Origin: Pelagibius sp048268885
GTDB taxonomy: Bacteria; Pseudomonadota; Alphaproteobacteria; Kiloniellales; Kiloniellaceae
Length of the DNA stretch: 64,000 bases
Reading direction: 5' to 3'
Assembly: GCA_048268885.1 (NCBI GenBank)
Contig: JBLWUP010000001.1
Span: forward strand, 310,001-374,000
The notes below the pieces were generated by a model. It saw only the letters and a program-made list of their open reading frames with translations. It did not search any database and was not told the origin of the DNA. The stretch's first letter is position 1, and every line of letters begins with the position of its first letter. Positions 1-7,641 of this stretch are shown here, one piece after another. Both the position numbers and the translations under genes were made by a program.

Positions 1-585
1 GAATTCGAAATACTGCTCGACCAACAGGATCGCCATGTCGCCGCGCTGGGCGAGCAGCCGGATCACCCGCTCGATGTCCTTGATGATGGAGGGCTGGATG
101 CCCTCGGTCGGCTCGTCCAGGACCAGTAGACGCGGCCGCATGACCAGCGCCCGGGCGATGGCGAGTTGCTGCTGCTGGCCGCCGGACAGGTCGCCGCCAC
201 GGCGCTTCAGCATGTCCTTCAGGACCGGGAAGAGTTCGTAGATCTCTGTCTCGACGTTGCGCTGATCGCGCGGGATGGCCGCATAGCCGGTGCGCAGGTT
301 CTCCTCCACCGTCAGCAGCGGGAAGATCTCGCGGCCCTGGGGCACGAAGGCGATGCCGCGGCGGGCGCGCTGGTGCGGCGGCAGGCTACCCAGCGCCTCC
401 TCCTCCCAGACGATCTCGCCGTTCCTGACCGGCTGCTGGCCGCAGACCGCGCGCAGCAGGCTGGTCTTGCCGACGCCGTTGCGGCCCATGACGCAGGTCA
501 CCTGGCCCTTGGCGGCGGCCAGCGACACCCCGCGCAGGGCCTGGCTGGCGCCGTAGTAGAGATCGATGTTCTGAACCTGAAGCAT
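1..585 (-). CDS. urtE: Urea ABC transporter ATP-binding protein UrtE (3' end outside window)
   Basis: Reading the minus strand from the ATG at 585 gives an open frame that runs off position 1, so the C-terminus is missing. The product starts MLQVQNIDLYYGASQALRG and has Walker A GRNGVGKTS, the ABC signature LSGGQQQQ and Walker B LLVLDEP, followed by the LLVEQYFEF stretch typical of LivF/UrtE-type ATPases. UrtE energises high-affinity urea import on the cytoplasmic face with UrtD. It is the last gene of the urtABCDE order and starts 4 bp after the urtD stop codon. The assignment to urea rather than branched-chain amino acids rests mainly on the adjacent UrtA and the long UrtB. About 195 of roughly 230 residues are visible. 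Confidence 0.93.
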   Translation of the reverse strand, partial: MLQVQNIDLYYGASQALRGVSLAAAKGQVTCVMGRNGVGKTSLLRAVCGQQPVRNGEIVWEEEALGSLPPHQRARRGIAFVPQGREIFPLLTVEENLRTGYAAIPRDQRNVETEIYELFPVLKDMLKRRGGDLSGGQQQQLAIARALVMRPRLLVLDEPTEGIQPSIIKDIERVIRLLAQRGDMAILLVEQYFEF

Positions 586-589
586 AGGG

Positions 590-1399
590 TTAGCGCCCGA
601 GATAGACTTCGATGACGTGCTGATTGCTCTGCAGGCTCTCCAGCGAGCCCTCGGCCAGCACCGAGCCCTCGTGCAGCACCGTGACGTGGCAGTTCAGCGC
701 CTTGATGAACTCCATGTCGTGCTCGACCACCACCACGGAGTGGTCGCGGGCGATCTCCTGCAGCATCTCCGCGGTCTTGGCGGTCTCGGCGTCGGTCATG
801 CCGGCCGCCGGCTCGTCGACCAGCAGCAGCTCCGGGTCCTGCATCAGCAGCATGCCGATCTCGAGCCACTGCTTCTGGCCGTGCGACAGGTTGCCGGCCA
901 GGCGACCGGTGTGATCGGTCAGCGCAATGCGCTCCAGCACCCGGTCGATATGGTCGCGCTGCGCCCCGCTGAGCCTGGCGAAAAGCCCGCTAAAGACGTC
1001 GCGCCGGCCCTTTTGCGCCAGCTCCAGGTTGTCGAACACGCTCTGGCTTTCGAAGACCGTCGGCTTCTGGAACTTGCGGCCGATGCCCAGGTTCGCGATG
1101 GCCGCCTCGTCCAGCTTGGTGAGGTCGAGGCCGCCGTTGAAGAATATCTCGCCGCTGTCGGGGCGCGTCTTGCCGGTGATGACGTCCATCATGGTCGTCT
1201 TGCCGGCGCCGTTCGGCCCGATGATGGCCCTGAGTTCCCCCTCCTTCACATAGAGGCTGAGGTTGTTCAGCGCCTTGAAGCCGTCGAAGCTGACGGTCAC
1301 GCCGTCCATGTAGAGGATGGTGTCCGCCGCCGGATGAATCGCAGGGTCGGCCGCCGTGGCAGCCGCCGTGTCCGGGGCCTGGGAAAGCGCCTCACTCAC
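590..1399 (-). CDS. urtD: Urea ABC transporter ATP-binding protein UrtD
   Basis: This 269-residue ABC ATPase has a 25-30-residue Ala-rich N-terminal extension, Walker A GPNGAGKTT at about residues 61-69, the signature LSHGQ and Walker B LLLVDEP. LSHGQKQWLEIG is the usual UrtD form of the signature region. It pairs with UrtE to drive urea uptake through UrtB and UrtC. The start overlaps the urtC stop by 8 bp, showing translational coupling within one minus-strand operon. Nothing looks damaged. Confidence 0.95.
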   Translation of the reverse strand: MSEALSQAPDTAAATAADPAIHPAADTILYMDGVTVSFDGFKALNNLSLYVKEGELRAIIGPNGAGKTTMMDVITGKTRPDSGEIFFNGGLDLTKLDEAAIANLGIGRKFQKPTVFESQSVFDNLELAQKGRRDVFSGLFARLSGAQRDHIDRVLERIALTDHTGRLAGNLSHGQKQWLEIGMLLMQDPELLLVDEPAAGMTDAETAKTAEMLQEIARDHSVVVVEHDMEFIKALNCHVTVLHEGSVLAEGSLESLQSNQHVIEVYLGR

Positions 1400-2555
1400 C
1401 GGGCACCTCCTGCGCCTGCGCTGGGAGTTTTTGTTTCATGACGCCGGGCAGACGGCCTTTCAATTGATCCAGCGAACCGACGATGCCCTTGGGCATCAGC
1501 ACGGTGACGGCGATGAACAGCCCGCCGAGGAAGAACAGCCAGATGTCCGGCGCCGCCCCGGTCAGGTAGGTCTTGGCATAGTTCACCAGCACCGCGCCCA
1601 GGATGGCGCCGTGCAGGTAGCCGCGCCCGCCGACCGCGACCCAGATGACGATCTCGATGGAGTTGGCCGGAGAGAACTCGCTGGGATTGATGATGCCGAC
1701 CTGCGGCACGTAGAGCGCCCCGGCGAGCCCCGCCAGCATGGCCGAAACGGTGAAGACGAAGAGCTTGTAGTACTCGACCCGGTAGCCGAGGAAACGGGTC
1801 CGGCTCTCCGCGTCGCGGATGGCGATGAGGACCCGCCCGACCTTGGAGCCGATGATCCAGCGGCACAGCAGGAAGGCCAGGATCAGCAGCACGGCGGAAG
1901 CGGCGAAGAGCCCGGCGCGCGTTCCCTTGGCCTGCAGGTCGAAGCCCAGCAGATCCTTGAAGTCGGTCAGGCCGTTGTTGCCGCCGAACCCCATGTCGTT
2001 GCGGAAGAAGGCCAGCAGCAGGGCGAAGGTCATGGCCTGGGTGATGATCGAGAGGTAGACGCCGGTCACGCGCGAGCGGAAGGCGAACCAGCCGAAGACC
2101 AGCGCCAGGAGTCCCGGCGCCAGCACCACCATCAGGAGGGCGAAGGGGAAGGAGTCGAAGCCGTACCAGTACCAGGGCAGCTCCTTCCAGTTCAGGAAGA
2201 CCATGAAGTCCGGCAGAACCGGGTTGCCGTAGACGCCGCGGTCGCCGATCTGGCGCATGAGGTACATGCCCATGGCATAGCCGCCCAGCGCGAAGAAAGC
2301 GCCGTGGCCGAGCGAGAGAATGCCGCAGAAGCCCCAGATGAGGTCGACGCTGAGCGCCAGCATGGCGAAGCAAAGATACTTGCCCAGCAGGCTGACCATG
2401 TAGGTCGGCACGTGGAAGGCGGAATCCGACGGCACGGCGAGGTTCAGCAGCGGCACCAGCACGGCCACCGCCAGCAGCGCCGCCAGGGTGATCTTCACGC
2501 CCAACGGCGAGAGCAGGCGTCCGGCGCCTTTCGAGTGATCCTTGGCAAGCAGCAT
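1392..2555 (-). CDS. urtC: Urea ABC transporter permease UrtC
   Basis: A 387-residue polytopic membrane protein of the LivM/UrtC family with about 10 hydrophobic segments. It contains the family stretches SLGHGAFFALGGYAMGMYL and VGGRGYLHGAILGAVLVNY. It forms the inner-membrane channel with UrtB. The gene starts 5 bp downstream of the urtB stop and overlaps urtD. The N-terminal ATG at 2555 is preceded by the end of urtB, so no earlier start is likely. The length is usual for UrtC. Confidence 0.95.
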   Translation of the reverse strand: MLLAKDHSKGAGRLLSPLGVKITLAALLAVAVLVPLLNLAVPSDSAFHVPTYMVSLLGKYLCFAMLALSVDLIWGFCGILSLGHGAFFALGGYAMGMYLMRQIGDRGVYGNPVLPDFMVFLNWKELPWYWYGFDSFPFALLMVVLAPGLLALVFGWFAFRSRVTGVYLSIITQAMTFALLLAFFRNDMGFGGNNGLTDFKDLLGFDLQAKGTRAGLFAASAVLLILAFLLCRWIIGSKVGRVLIAIRDAESRTRFLGYRVEYYKLFVFTVSAMLAGLAGALYVPQVGIINPSEFSPANSIEIVIWVAVGGRGYLHGAILGAVLVNYAKTYLTGAAPDIWLFFLGGLFIAVTVLMPKGIVGSLDQLKGRLPGVMKQKLPAQAQEVPGE

Positions 2556-2560
2556 GGCCT

Positions 2561-4207
2561 TCAGGACTCCACGGCCCGGCCGCGCAAGGCGAAGAGGCCG
2601 CGCGGGCGTTTCTGGATGAAGAGGATGATGGCGACCAGGATGAAGATCTTGGCCAGCACCGCGCCGGCGTAGGGCTCCAGGAACTTGTTCACCAGGCCGA
2701 GCGACAGGGCGCCGACCAGCGTGCCCCAGAGGTTCCCCACGCCGCCGAAGACCACCACCATGAAGCTATCGATGATGTAGCCCTGGCCCAAATTAGGGCT
2801 GACGTTGTCGATCTGGCTGAGCGCCACCCCGGCCATGCCGGCGATGCCGGAGCCGAGGCCGAAGGTCATGGCGTCGACCCAGCCGGTCCGAATGCCCATG
2901 GAAGAGGCCATGGGGCGGTTCTGGGTCACGGCGCGCATCTGCAGCCCGTAACTCGACCGCCGGATCAGCGCCATCAGCAGCGCGAAGACCAGCAGCGCGA
3001 AGACGATGATCCAGATGCGGTTGTAGGTCAGGGTCAGCCCGCCGGTCACCTCCCAGGCGCCGCTCATCCAGCTCGGGTTGCCGACCTCGCGGTTGGTCGG
3101 GCCGAAGAGGGTGCGCACCGCCTGCTGCAGGATAAGGCTGAGCCCCCAGGTCGCCAGCAGCGTCTCGAGGGGGCGGCCGTAGAGGAAGCGGATGATGCCG
3201 CGTTCGATGCCGATGCCGATGACGCCGGTCACCACGAAGGCGATGGGGATCGCCACCAGCACGGAGTAGTCGAAGGCGCCGGGGAACGAGGCCCTGAAAA
3301 CCTCCTGCACCATGAAGGTGGTGTAGGCGCCGAGCATCACCATCTCGCCGTGGGCCATGTTGATGACGCCCATGACGCCGAAGGTGATGGCGAGGCCGAT
3401 GGCCGCCAGCAGCAGCACGGACCCCAGGCTGATTCCCTGGAAGATGTTCGCGAGGAAACCGGCGAAGGCCAGCCCCTCCTCGATCGATTCCAGCGCCTCT
3501 TGGGCGGCGGCGCGGACCGCGGCGTCGGCCTCCGTCGGCTTGCCCTCGCCGTCGGTCACCAGAATGCCGGCGGCAAGCGCCCGCACCTCCGGGTCGGTAA
3601 ATTCGCCCAGCACCTGCAGCGCCCCGACGCGGGTCTGCGTGTCGTCGGATTCGGCGAGCTGCGTCGCCGCCAGGGCGCGCCGCAGGCGCGCTTTCACGGT
3701 AGCGTCGCTCTCCTTGGCGATGGCCGCTTCCAGCGCCGGGATCATTTCCACCTGGGTACTGCGGAAGACGGCGTCGGCGGCGCGGATGCGCGCGTTCGGG
3801 TCCTTGCTGCCCAGCGTCAAGGCGCCGAGGCTGCCCTTCACCAGTTGGCGCAGCTTGTTGTTGATTCTGATCTTGGAGACGTCCCGCTTGCCGACCTCGC
3901 CCAGCGCTTCGCCGCTCATCGCGTCGAAGATGCGGTAGCCGCCGTCGACATCCTCGCCGATCACCATGCGGTCTTCGTCGTCGGTGAGGAAGAGCTGTCC
4001 CTCGAGGAACGCCTGAAGGATCGGCACGGCGCGTTCGTCGCCGCCGGCGAGGATCTTCTCCACCGCCTTGCCCTTGGCGCTGTAGGACTTCTCCCGCAGG
4101 CCCTGAAGGTCACTCTCCAGGTCGGCCAGCGCCGCCGTCGAAGGCACGAGCAAGCCCAGGATCAGGGCCAGGTATCGCAGCGCGCGGACCATGCGGGTGG
4201 GAAACAT
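2561..4207 (-). CDS. urtB: Urea ABC transporter permease UrtB (long form)
   Basis: A 548-residue protein with two parts. Residues 1-28 form a signal-like hydrophobic segment. Residues 30-250 are a soluble helical region rich in Ala, Arg and Glu, with weak HEAT-like periodicity (for example DPNARIRAADAVFRSTQVE). A LivH-type permease follows from about residue 255 (GISLGSVLLLAAIGLAITF, NMAHGEMVMLGAYTTF). The soluble N-terminal extension is a known mark of UrtB compared with LivH and is strong evidence for a urea transporter. It follows urtA after a 77-bp gap that holds a stable hairpin, which may lower expression relative to the binding protein. Confidence 0.95.
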   Translation of the reverse strand: MFPTRMVRALRYLALILGLLVPSTAALADLESDLQGLREKSYSAKGKAVEKILAGGDERAVPILQAFLEGQLFLTDDEDRMVIGEDVDGGYRIFDAMSGEALGEVGKRDVSKIRINNKLRQLVKGSLGALTLGSKDPNARIRAADAVFRSTQVEMIPALEAAIAKESDATVKARLRRALAATQLAESDDTQTRVGALQVLGEFTDPEVRALAAGILVTDGEGKPTEADAAVRAAAQEALESIEEGLAFAGFLANIFQGISLGSVLLLAAIGLAITFGVMGVINMAHGEMVMLGAYTTFMVQEVFRASFPGAFDYSVLVAIPIAFVVTGVIGIGIERGIIRFLYGRPLETLLATWGLSLILQQAVRTLFGPTNREVGNPSWMSGAWEVTGGLTLTYNRIWIIVFALLVFALLMALIRRSSYGLQMRAVTQNRPMASSMGIRTGWVDAMTFGLGSGIAGMAGVALSQIDNVSPNLGQGYIIDSFMVVVFGGVGNLWGTLVGALSLGLVNKFLEPYAGAVLAKIFILVAIILFIQKRPRGLFALRGRAVES

Positions 4208-4247
4208 CTAACTCTCTATCCGGTGCCGGTCTCGTCTGGAAGGTTTC

Positions 4248-4274
4248 GGGGACGGGCCGCCAAGGCCCGCCCCC
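4248..4274 (-). terminator. Stem-loop between urtA and urtB (attenuator or mRNA-stabilising hairpin)
   Basis: An 11-bp GC-rich inverted repeat (one G-U pair) with a 5-nt loop lies 10 bp after the urtA stop codon. No U-run follows it on the minus strand, so it is more likely a partial terminator or 3'-end protector that keeps urtA mRNA in excess of urtB, as is common for binding-protein genes. Confidence 0.6.
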
Positions 4275-4284
4275 GCCACCGGGT

Positions 4285-5568
4285 TTACTGCTTCACGTAC
4301 TTCGGTTCTTCGCAGTTGCCGCAGACCCAGGGATAGGTCCAGTCGGCGGTCAGCTTGGCGCTTTCCGGGATGAAATCGCTCCAGGCGTCGCCGATGACTT
4401 CCTTGTCGGTCGACCACACGGTCTCGATCATGCCGTCATCCTGGATCTCGCCGATCAGCACCGGCTTGGAGAGGTGATGGTTCACGTTCATCACCGCCGT
4501 GCCGCCGGTCAGGTTCGGCACCGTCTGGCCGTACATGGCCTGGCGCACCGCGTCGATCTCGGTGGTGCCGGCCTGCTCGACCGCCTGGGTCCACATCTTG
4601 AAGCCGATGTAGGTGGCTTCCATGGGATCGTTGGTGACGCGGTCCTCGTCGCCGATGAAGCTGTGCCACGCCGTGATGAACTCGTCGTTCACGTCGGCTT
4701 CGACGCTCATGAAGTAGTTCCAGGCCGCCAGATGGCCGACCAGCGGGGCGGTGTCGAGACCGGCCAGCTCTTCTTCACCCACGGAGAAGGCCACGACCGG
4801 GATTTCCTCGGCCTTGATGCCCTGGTTGCCCAGCTCCTTGTAGAAAGGCACGTTGGCGTCGCCGTTGATGGTGGAGACCACCGCCGTCTTCTTGCCCTGG
4901 GAGGCAAACCCCTTCACCTCGGCCACGATGGTCTGCCAGTCGGAGTGACCGAAGGGCGTGTAGTTCTCCATGATGTCTTCATCGGAGATACCTTTGGCGT
5001 TCAGGAAAGCCCGCAGGATCTTGTTGGTGGTGCGGGGATAGACGTAGTCGGTGCCGAGCAGCACGAAACGCTCGGCCCCGCCGCCGTCTTCGCTCATCAG
5101 GTACTCGACCGCCGGGATCGCCTGCTGGTTCGGCGCCGCACCGGTGTAGAAGACGTTACGCGAGCTCTCCTCGCCCTCGTACTGCACCGGATAGAACAGC
5201 AGGCCGTTCAGCTCCTCGAAGACCGGCAGCACGGACTTGCGGCTGACCGAAGTCCAGCAGCCGAAGACCACGTCGACCTTTTCCTTCTCGATCAGCTCCC
5301 GCGCCTTCTCGGCGAAAAGCGGCCAGTCGGAGGCCGGGTCCACGACCACCGCCTCGACGGGCTTGCCGAGCAGGCCACCCTTCTTGTTGAGATCGTCGAC
5401 CATCATCAGGACAGTGTCCTTCAGGGTCGTCTCCGAAATAGCCATGGTGCCCGACAGCGAGTGGAGCACCCCAACCTTGATGGTATCGGCCGCCTGAGCT
5501 GCGGCCCCGCCGGCGAGAGCAGCAGCAAAAGCCGCGGCGCTCATCGCCCCCCTGAATACGGATTTCAT
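4285..5568 (-). CDS. urtA: Urea ABC transporter substrate-binding protein UrtA
   Basis: A 427-residue periplasmic binding protein with a clear signal peptide (residues 1-27, ending AAAQAA). The mature part begins DTIKVGVLHSLSGTMAISE, the typical UrtA start, and contains VFGCWTSVSRKSVLPVFEE and LFYPVQYEGEESS, both characteristic of urea/short-amide binding proteins. The ATG at 5568 has GGAG 7 nt upstream. It captures urea in the periplasm and delivers it to UrtBC. The operon lies directly downstream of the guanidine hydrolase operon on the same strand, whose product is urea. No urease gene is inside the window; urease genes often follow urtE. Confidence 0.96.
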   Translation of the reverse strand: MKSVFRGAMSAAAFAAALAGGAAAQAADTIKVGVLHSLSGTMAISETTLKDTVLMMVDDLNKKGGLLGKPVEAVVVDPASDWPLFAEKARELIEKEKVDVVFGCWTSVSRKSVLPVFEELNGLLFYPVQYEGEESSRNVFYTGAAPNQQAIPAVEYLMSEDGGGAERFVLLGTDYVYPRTTNKILRAFLNAKGISDEDIMENYTPFGHSDWQTIVAEVKGFASQGKKTAVVSTINGDANVPFYKELGNQGIKAEEIPVVAFSVGEEELAGLDTAPLVGHLAAWNYFMSVEADVNDEFITAWHSFIGDEDRVTNDPMEATYIGFKMWTQAVEQAGTTEIDAVRQAMYGQTVPNLTGGTAVMNVNHHLSKPVLIGEIQDDGMIETVWSTDKEVIGDAWSDFIPESAKLTADWTYPWVCGNCEEPKYVKQ

Positions 5569-5600
5569 TGTCTAATCTCCGCTAGACGTTGATGTTGCAC
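5569..5600 (-). repeat. urtA 5'-leader repeat, copy 1 (contains the ribosome-binding site)
   Basis: The 32 nt immediately before the urtA ATG, read on the minus strand starting GTGCAACATCAACGTCTAGC, recur with 27 of 32 matches at 5847-5878. This copy includes the GGAG ribosome-binding site. The suggested promoter places the transcript start close to its 5' edge, so it would be the whole 5' untranslated region. Confidence 0.7.
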
Positions 5601-5606
5601 CGCAAA

Positions 5607-5636
5607 ATAATGGAGAAATCGACCGCAGACTGTCAA
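5607..5636 (-). promoter_or_regulatory. Predicted sigma-70 promoter of urtA
   Basis: On the minus strand TTGACA (5636-5631) is followed after 18 bp by CATTAT (5612-5607). Transcription would start near 5600 and give a leader of about 30 nt. The -35 is perfect and the -10 matches 4 of 6. The A/T-rich stretch 5640-5720 just upstream could be an UP element or regulator site. I found no convincing sigma-54 motif here, unlike the guanidine operon. Confidence 0.5.
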
Positions 5637-5846
5637 GTCTTAAACAAGTAACTGTGTCATAAAGAGGCTAGATAAAAAGTGTCATTACTTATTTTTGATC
5701 AATAGGTATTTGCCGCGCAAGCCTACCCTTACTTGCACGTTAGAATTCAAGCCAAACGGCCTAAAAATAATTCCAGCTCTCGCACACGACGCGGCGCCTG
5801 GCGCGTTGACGCTTCATCTGCCGCCACGTATTGCCTAGGGGCGGGC

Positions 5847-5878
5847 TGTCAAAGGTCCGCTAGAGGCTGATGTTGCAC
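5847..5878 (-). repeat. urtA leader repeat, copy 2
   Basis: A second copy of the urtA leader (27 of 32 identical), in the same orientation and 278 bp upstream of copy 1. No open reading frame follows this copy. It could be the trace of a local duplication that inserted the A/T-rich promoter region, or a repeated regulatory site. The rest of 5640-5846 holds no gene I can recognise. Confidence 0.6.
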
Positions 5879-5892
5879 ACCTGATGCCTCGG

Positions 5893-5927
5893 GCCCCCGG
5901 GGCGCCTCACGGCACCCGGGGGCTTTT
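5893..5927 (-). terminator. GC-rich hairpin at the end of the guanidine operon
   Basis: A perfect 9-bp stem (GCCCCCGGG paired with CCCGGGGGC, 13-nt loop) lies 40 bp past the last gene of the guanidine operon. The T-run (TTTT, 5924-5927) is on the plus-strand side, so on the minus strand it lacks a U-tract. It probably still separates the guanidine operon from urtA, but efficiency is uncertain and some read-through into urt is possible. Confidence 0.5.
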
Positions 5928-5965
5928 GCCGAATCCTTCCCGGCTCCGGGGCCGCCCCGGCGTTC

Positions 5966-6412
5966 CTAGTGCCCTCCCCCCACTTCGCTCTCCCTCAGAA
6001 TCTTGACCATTTCCCTCAGGTCGACGTCGCGCCGGTTGCGCAGCGAGACGTAGACGAAAATCATGTCGGAGCGTTCCCGGATCATGCTGGCCGGGAACGG
6101 CATGTAGACCAGTTCCTCCGCGTTGAAAGCAGGCGATGCCGTGCCGACCTGGTAGGCGTAGCGCAGCTCAACGTCGACCAGGCGCAGCGCTTCCCCTCCG
6201 GGCCCGTGCAGATGCGAGGGAATGCGCGCCATGCGCAGGAAGCTCGGCTTGTCCTCCGCCGTCTCGAAGCCCTCCATCAGCGCGTCGGCCAGCAGGCTGT
6301 CGTCGTCGCGCGCCTGGCCCGGCGCCGCCGCATGGGGATCGGCGTGCGGATGCGAATGCAGATCCGGATGCTCGGGCGGGTGGTTATGGCCGTGGTTGTG
6401 ACGGCCACTCAT
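5966..6412 (-). CDS. Small His-rich protein of the guanidine operon (putative nickel-handling accessory)
   Basis: A 148-residue soluble protein with no cysteine. Its first 27 residues contain 9 histidines (starting MSGRHNHGHNHPPEH), spaced like metal-sequestering tails of nickel chaperones such as HypB, UreE or SlyD. The rest (about 55-148) is a compact domain with segments FLRMARIPSHLHGPGG and DMIFVYVSLRNRRDVDLREM that I do not recognise. It overlaps the gdmH stop by 4 bp (ATGA), so the two are translationally coupled. Known guanidine hydrolase needs nickel and, in Synechocystis, HypA/HypB-like helpers; none is encoded here, so a role in nickel delivery or storage is my inference. It could instead be a structural partner of the hydrolase or transporter. 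Confidence 0.75.
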   Translation of the reverse strand: MSGRHNHGHNHPPEHPDLHSHPHADPHAAAPGQARDDDSLLADALMEGFETAEDKPSFLRMARIPSHLHGPGGEALRLVDVELRYAYQVGTASPAFNAEELVYMPFPASMIRERSDMIFVYVSLRNRRDVDLREMVKILRESEVGGGH

Positions 6413-7641
6413 GCGACGCCTCCCGCGCTGAAGTCCACCGGCTTGTCGATGATGCCCTTGTGCGCGCCCAGCTTGTTGTGGGCGACGAGCGTGCCCAGCA
6501 CGTCGACCATGACCCGGGTGGCGAACAGCGAGGTGATGTCGGAGGTGTCGTAGGGCGGCGAGACCTCCACCACCTCCATGCCGCAGACGCCTTCGGCGGC
6601 CACCTTGCTGACCAGGCTGAGCGCCTCGCGCGGCAGGAAGCCGCCCGGCTCCGGCCAGCCGGTGCCCGGCACGAAGCCGCAGTCGACGCTGTCGATGTCG
6701 AAGCTCAGGTAGACCGCGTCGACACCGTCCCAGGCCGTCTCCAGCGCGATCTCCGCCACCTTGTCGATGCCCAGGCGCTCGACGTCGGACATGGAGATGA
6801 TCGTGGTGTCGCGCTTGCGTGCCTCGACGACCGCCTCGCGCGGCACCTGCCAGCCGCCGATGCCGATCTGCACCAAGTTCTTGGCCGGCACGTTTTCCAG
6901 GTTGGTGGCGTGGAACCACGGCGTGGTGTGCATGCGCTCGTCCAGGTCCTTCTCCTGAATATCCGCATGGCGGTCGAAGTGGATGATGCCGATCTTCTTG
7001 GAGGTGCACTGGGCGATCCCGCGCACGGTCGCAAAGCCGATCGAGTGGTCGCCGCCCATGATCATCGGCATCGCGCCGGAGGAGAAGACATGGCCCACGG
7101 CGCGGGAGATCTGGTCGAAGGTCTTTTCGATGTTGGCGGGAATGGTGAAGACGTCGCCGACATCGCAGAGCGTCATCTGCTCGCGCAGGTCGACGCCCAT
7201 CTCGTAGTTGTAGGGCGTGTAGAGCGCCGAGATGCGGCGGATGCCTTGCGGCCCGAAGCGGGTGCCGGGGCGGTAGGTGGTGCCGCCGTCGAAAGGCACC
7301 CCCATCACCGCCGCGTCGTAGTTGCCGACCTCCGCCACGTCCTCGATGTAGGGCGCCTTCAGGAAGGTGTTGATGCCGGCGTAGTGCGGCAGCTCGCCGC
7401 GCGCGAAGGTGGAGATGCCGCGGTCCTCGATGCTGTCGGCGGCGGCCAGGCCGACGCGCGTCGCCCATTGCCGCTCCTTGCGCCAGCCGTCTTCCGGCAG
7501 GTCGGCCTCCTTCTGCGCCGCGCGCCAGCCCTGCAGCTGCATCTTGTCGAAGTCCGGGTGGTGATGACGGCGGCGTTCCAGCGGAGCGGTCTCGCCGCCG
7601 GCAATCCGGCTGGCCCGGCGGCAGATGTCACGGCTAAGCAT
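6409..7641 (-). CDS. gdmH: Guanidine hydrolase (GdmH-type, ureohydrolase family; often annotated agmatinase)
   Basis: A 410-residue arginase/agmatinase-fold enzyme predicted to hydrolyse guanidine to urea and ammonia in the cytoplasm. All six binuclear-metal ligands are present: GGDHS (H199), DRHAD (D223, H225, D227) and SFDID (D315, D317), followed by PGTGWPEPGG. An N-terminal extension of about 80-100 residues precedes the core, making it longer than a typical agmatinase of about 310 residues. Experimentally characterised GdmH of cyanobacteria is also about 390 residues and nickel-dependent. Specificity cannot be read from the fold alone; the assignment rests on operon context, with a guanidine-I riboswitch in the leader and a cognate-type ABC importer. 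The start overlaps the ATPase gene by 8 bp. An earlier in-frame start is not available; a later Met is possible. Confidence 0.88.
   Translation of the reverse strand: MLSRDICRRASRIAGGETAPLERRRHHHPDFDKMQLQGWRAAQKEADLPEDGWRKERQWATRVGLAAADSIEDRGISTFARGELPHYAGINTFLKAPYIEDVAEVGNYDAAVMGVPFDGGTTYRPGTRFGPQGIRRISALYTPYNYEMGVDLREQMTLCDVGDVFTIPANIEKTFDQISRAVGHVFSSGAMPMIMGGDHSIGFATVRGIAQCTSKKIGIIHFDRHADIQEKDLDERMHTTPWFHATNLENVPAKNLVQIGIGGWQVPREAVVEARKRDTTIISMSDVERLGIDKVAEIALETAWDGVDAVYLSFDIDSVDCGFVPGTGWPEPGGFLPREALSLVSKVAAEGVCGMEVVEVSPPYDTSDITSLFATRVMVDVLGTLVAHNKLGAHKGIIDKPVDFSAGGVA

Noticed and set aside
1356..2672. Long plus-strand open frames opposite urtC (up to 438 codons) and similar frames opposite most genes
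   Set aside because: They are the antisense shadow of GC-rich genes, with His/Arg/Gln-rich composition, no ribosome-binding sites and no domains. The same applies to 18321-20243, 23557-25404, 54313-55488 and 58807-60486.
5580..5890. Sigma-54 promoter or NtrC sites upstream of urtA
   Set aside because: I searched by eye for GG-N10-GC in a TGGC/TTGC context and for TGCACC-N5-GGTGCA; no acceptable match, and a good sigma-70 candidate exists.
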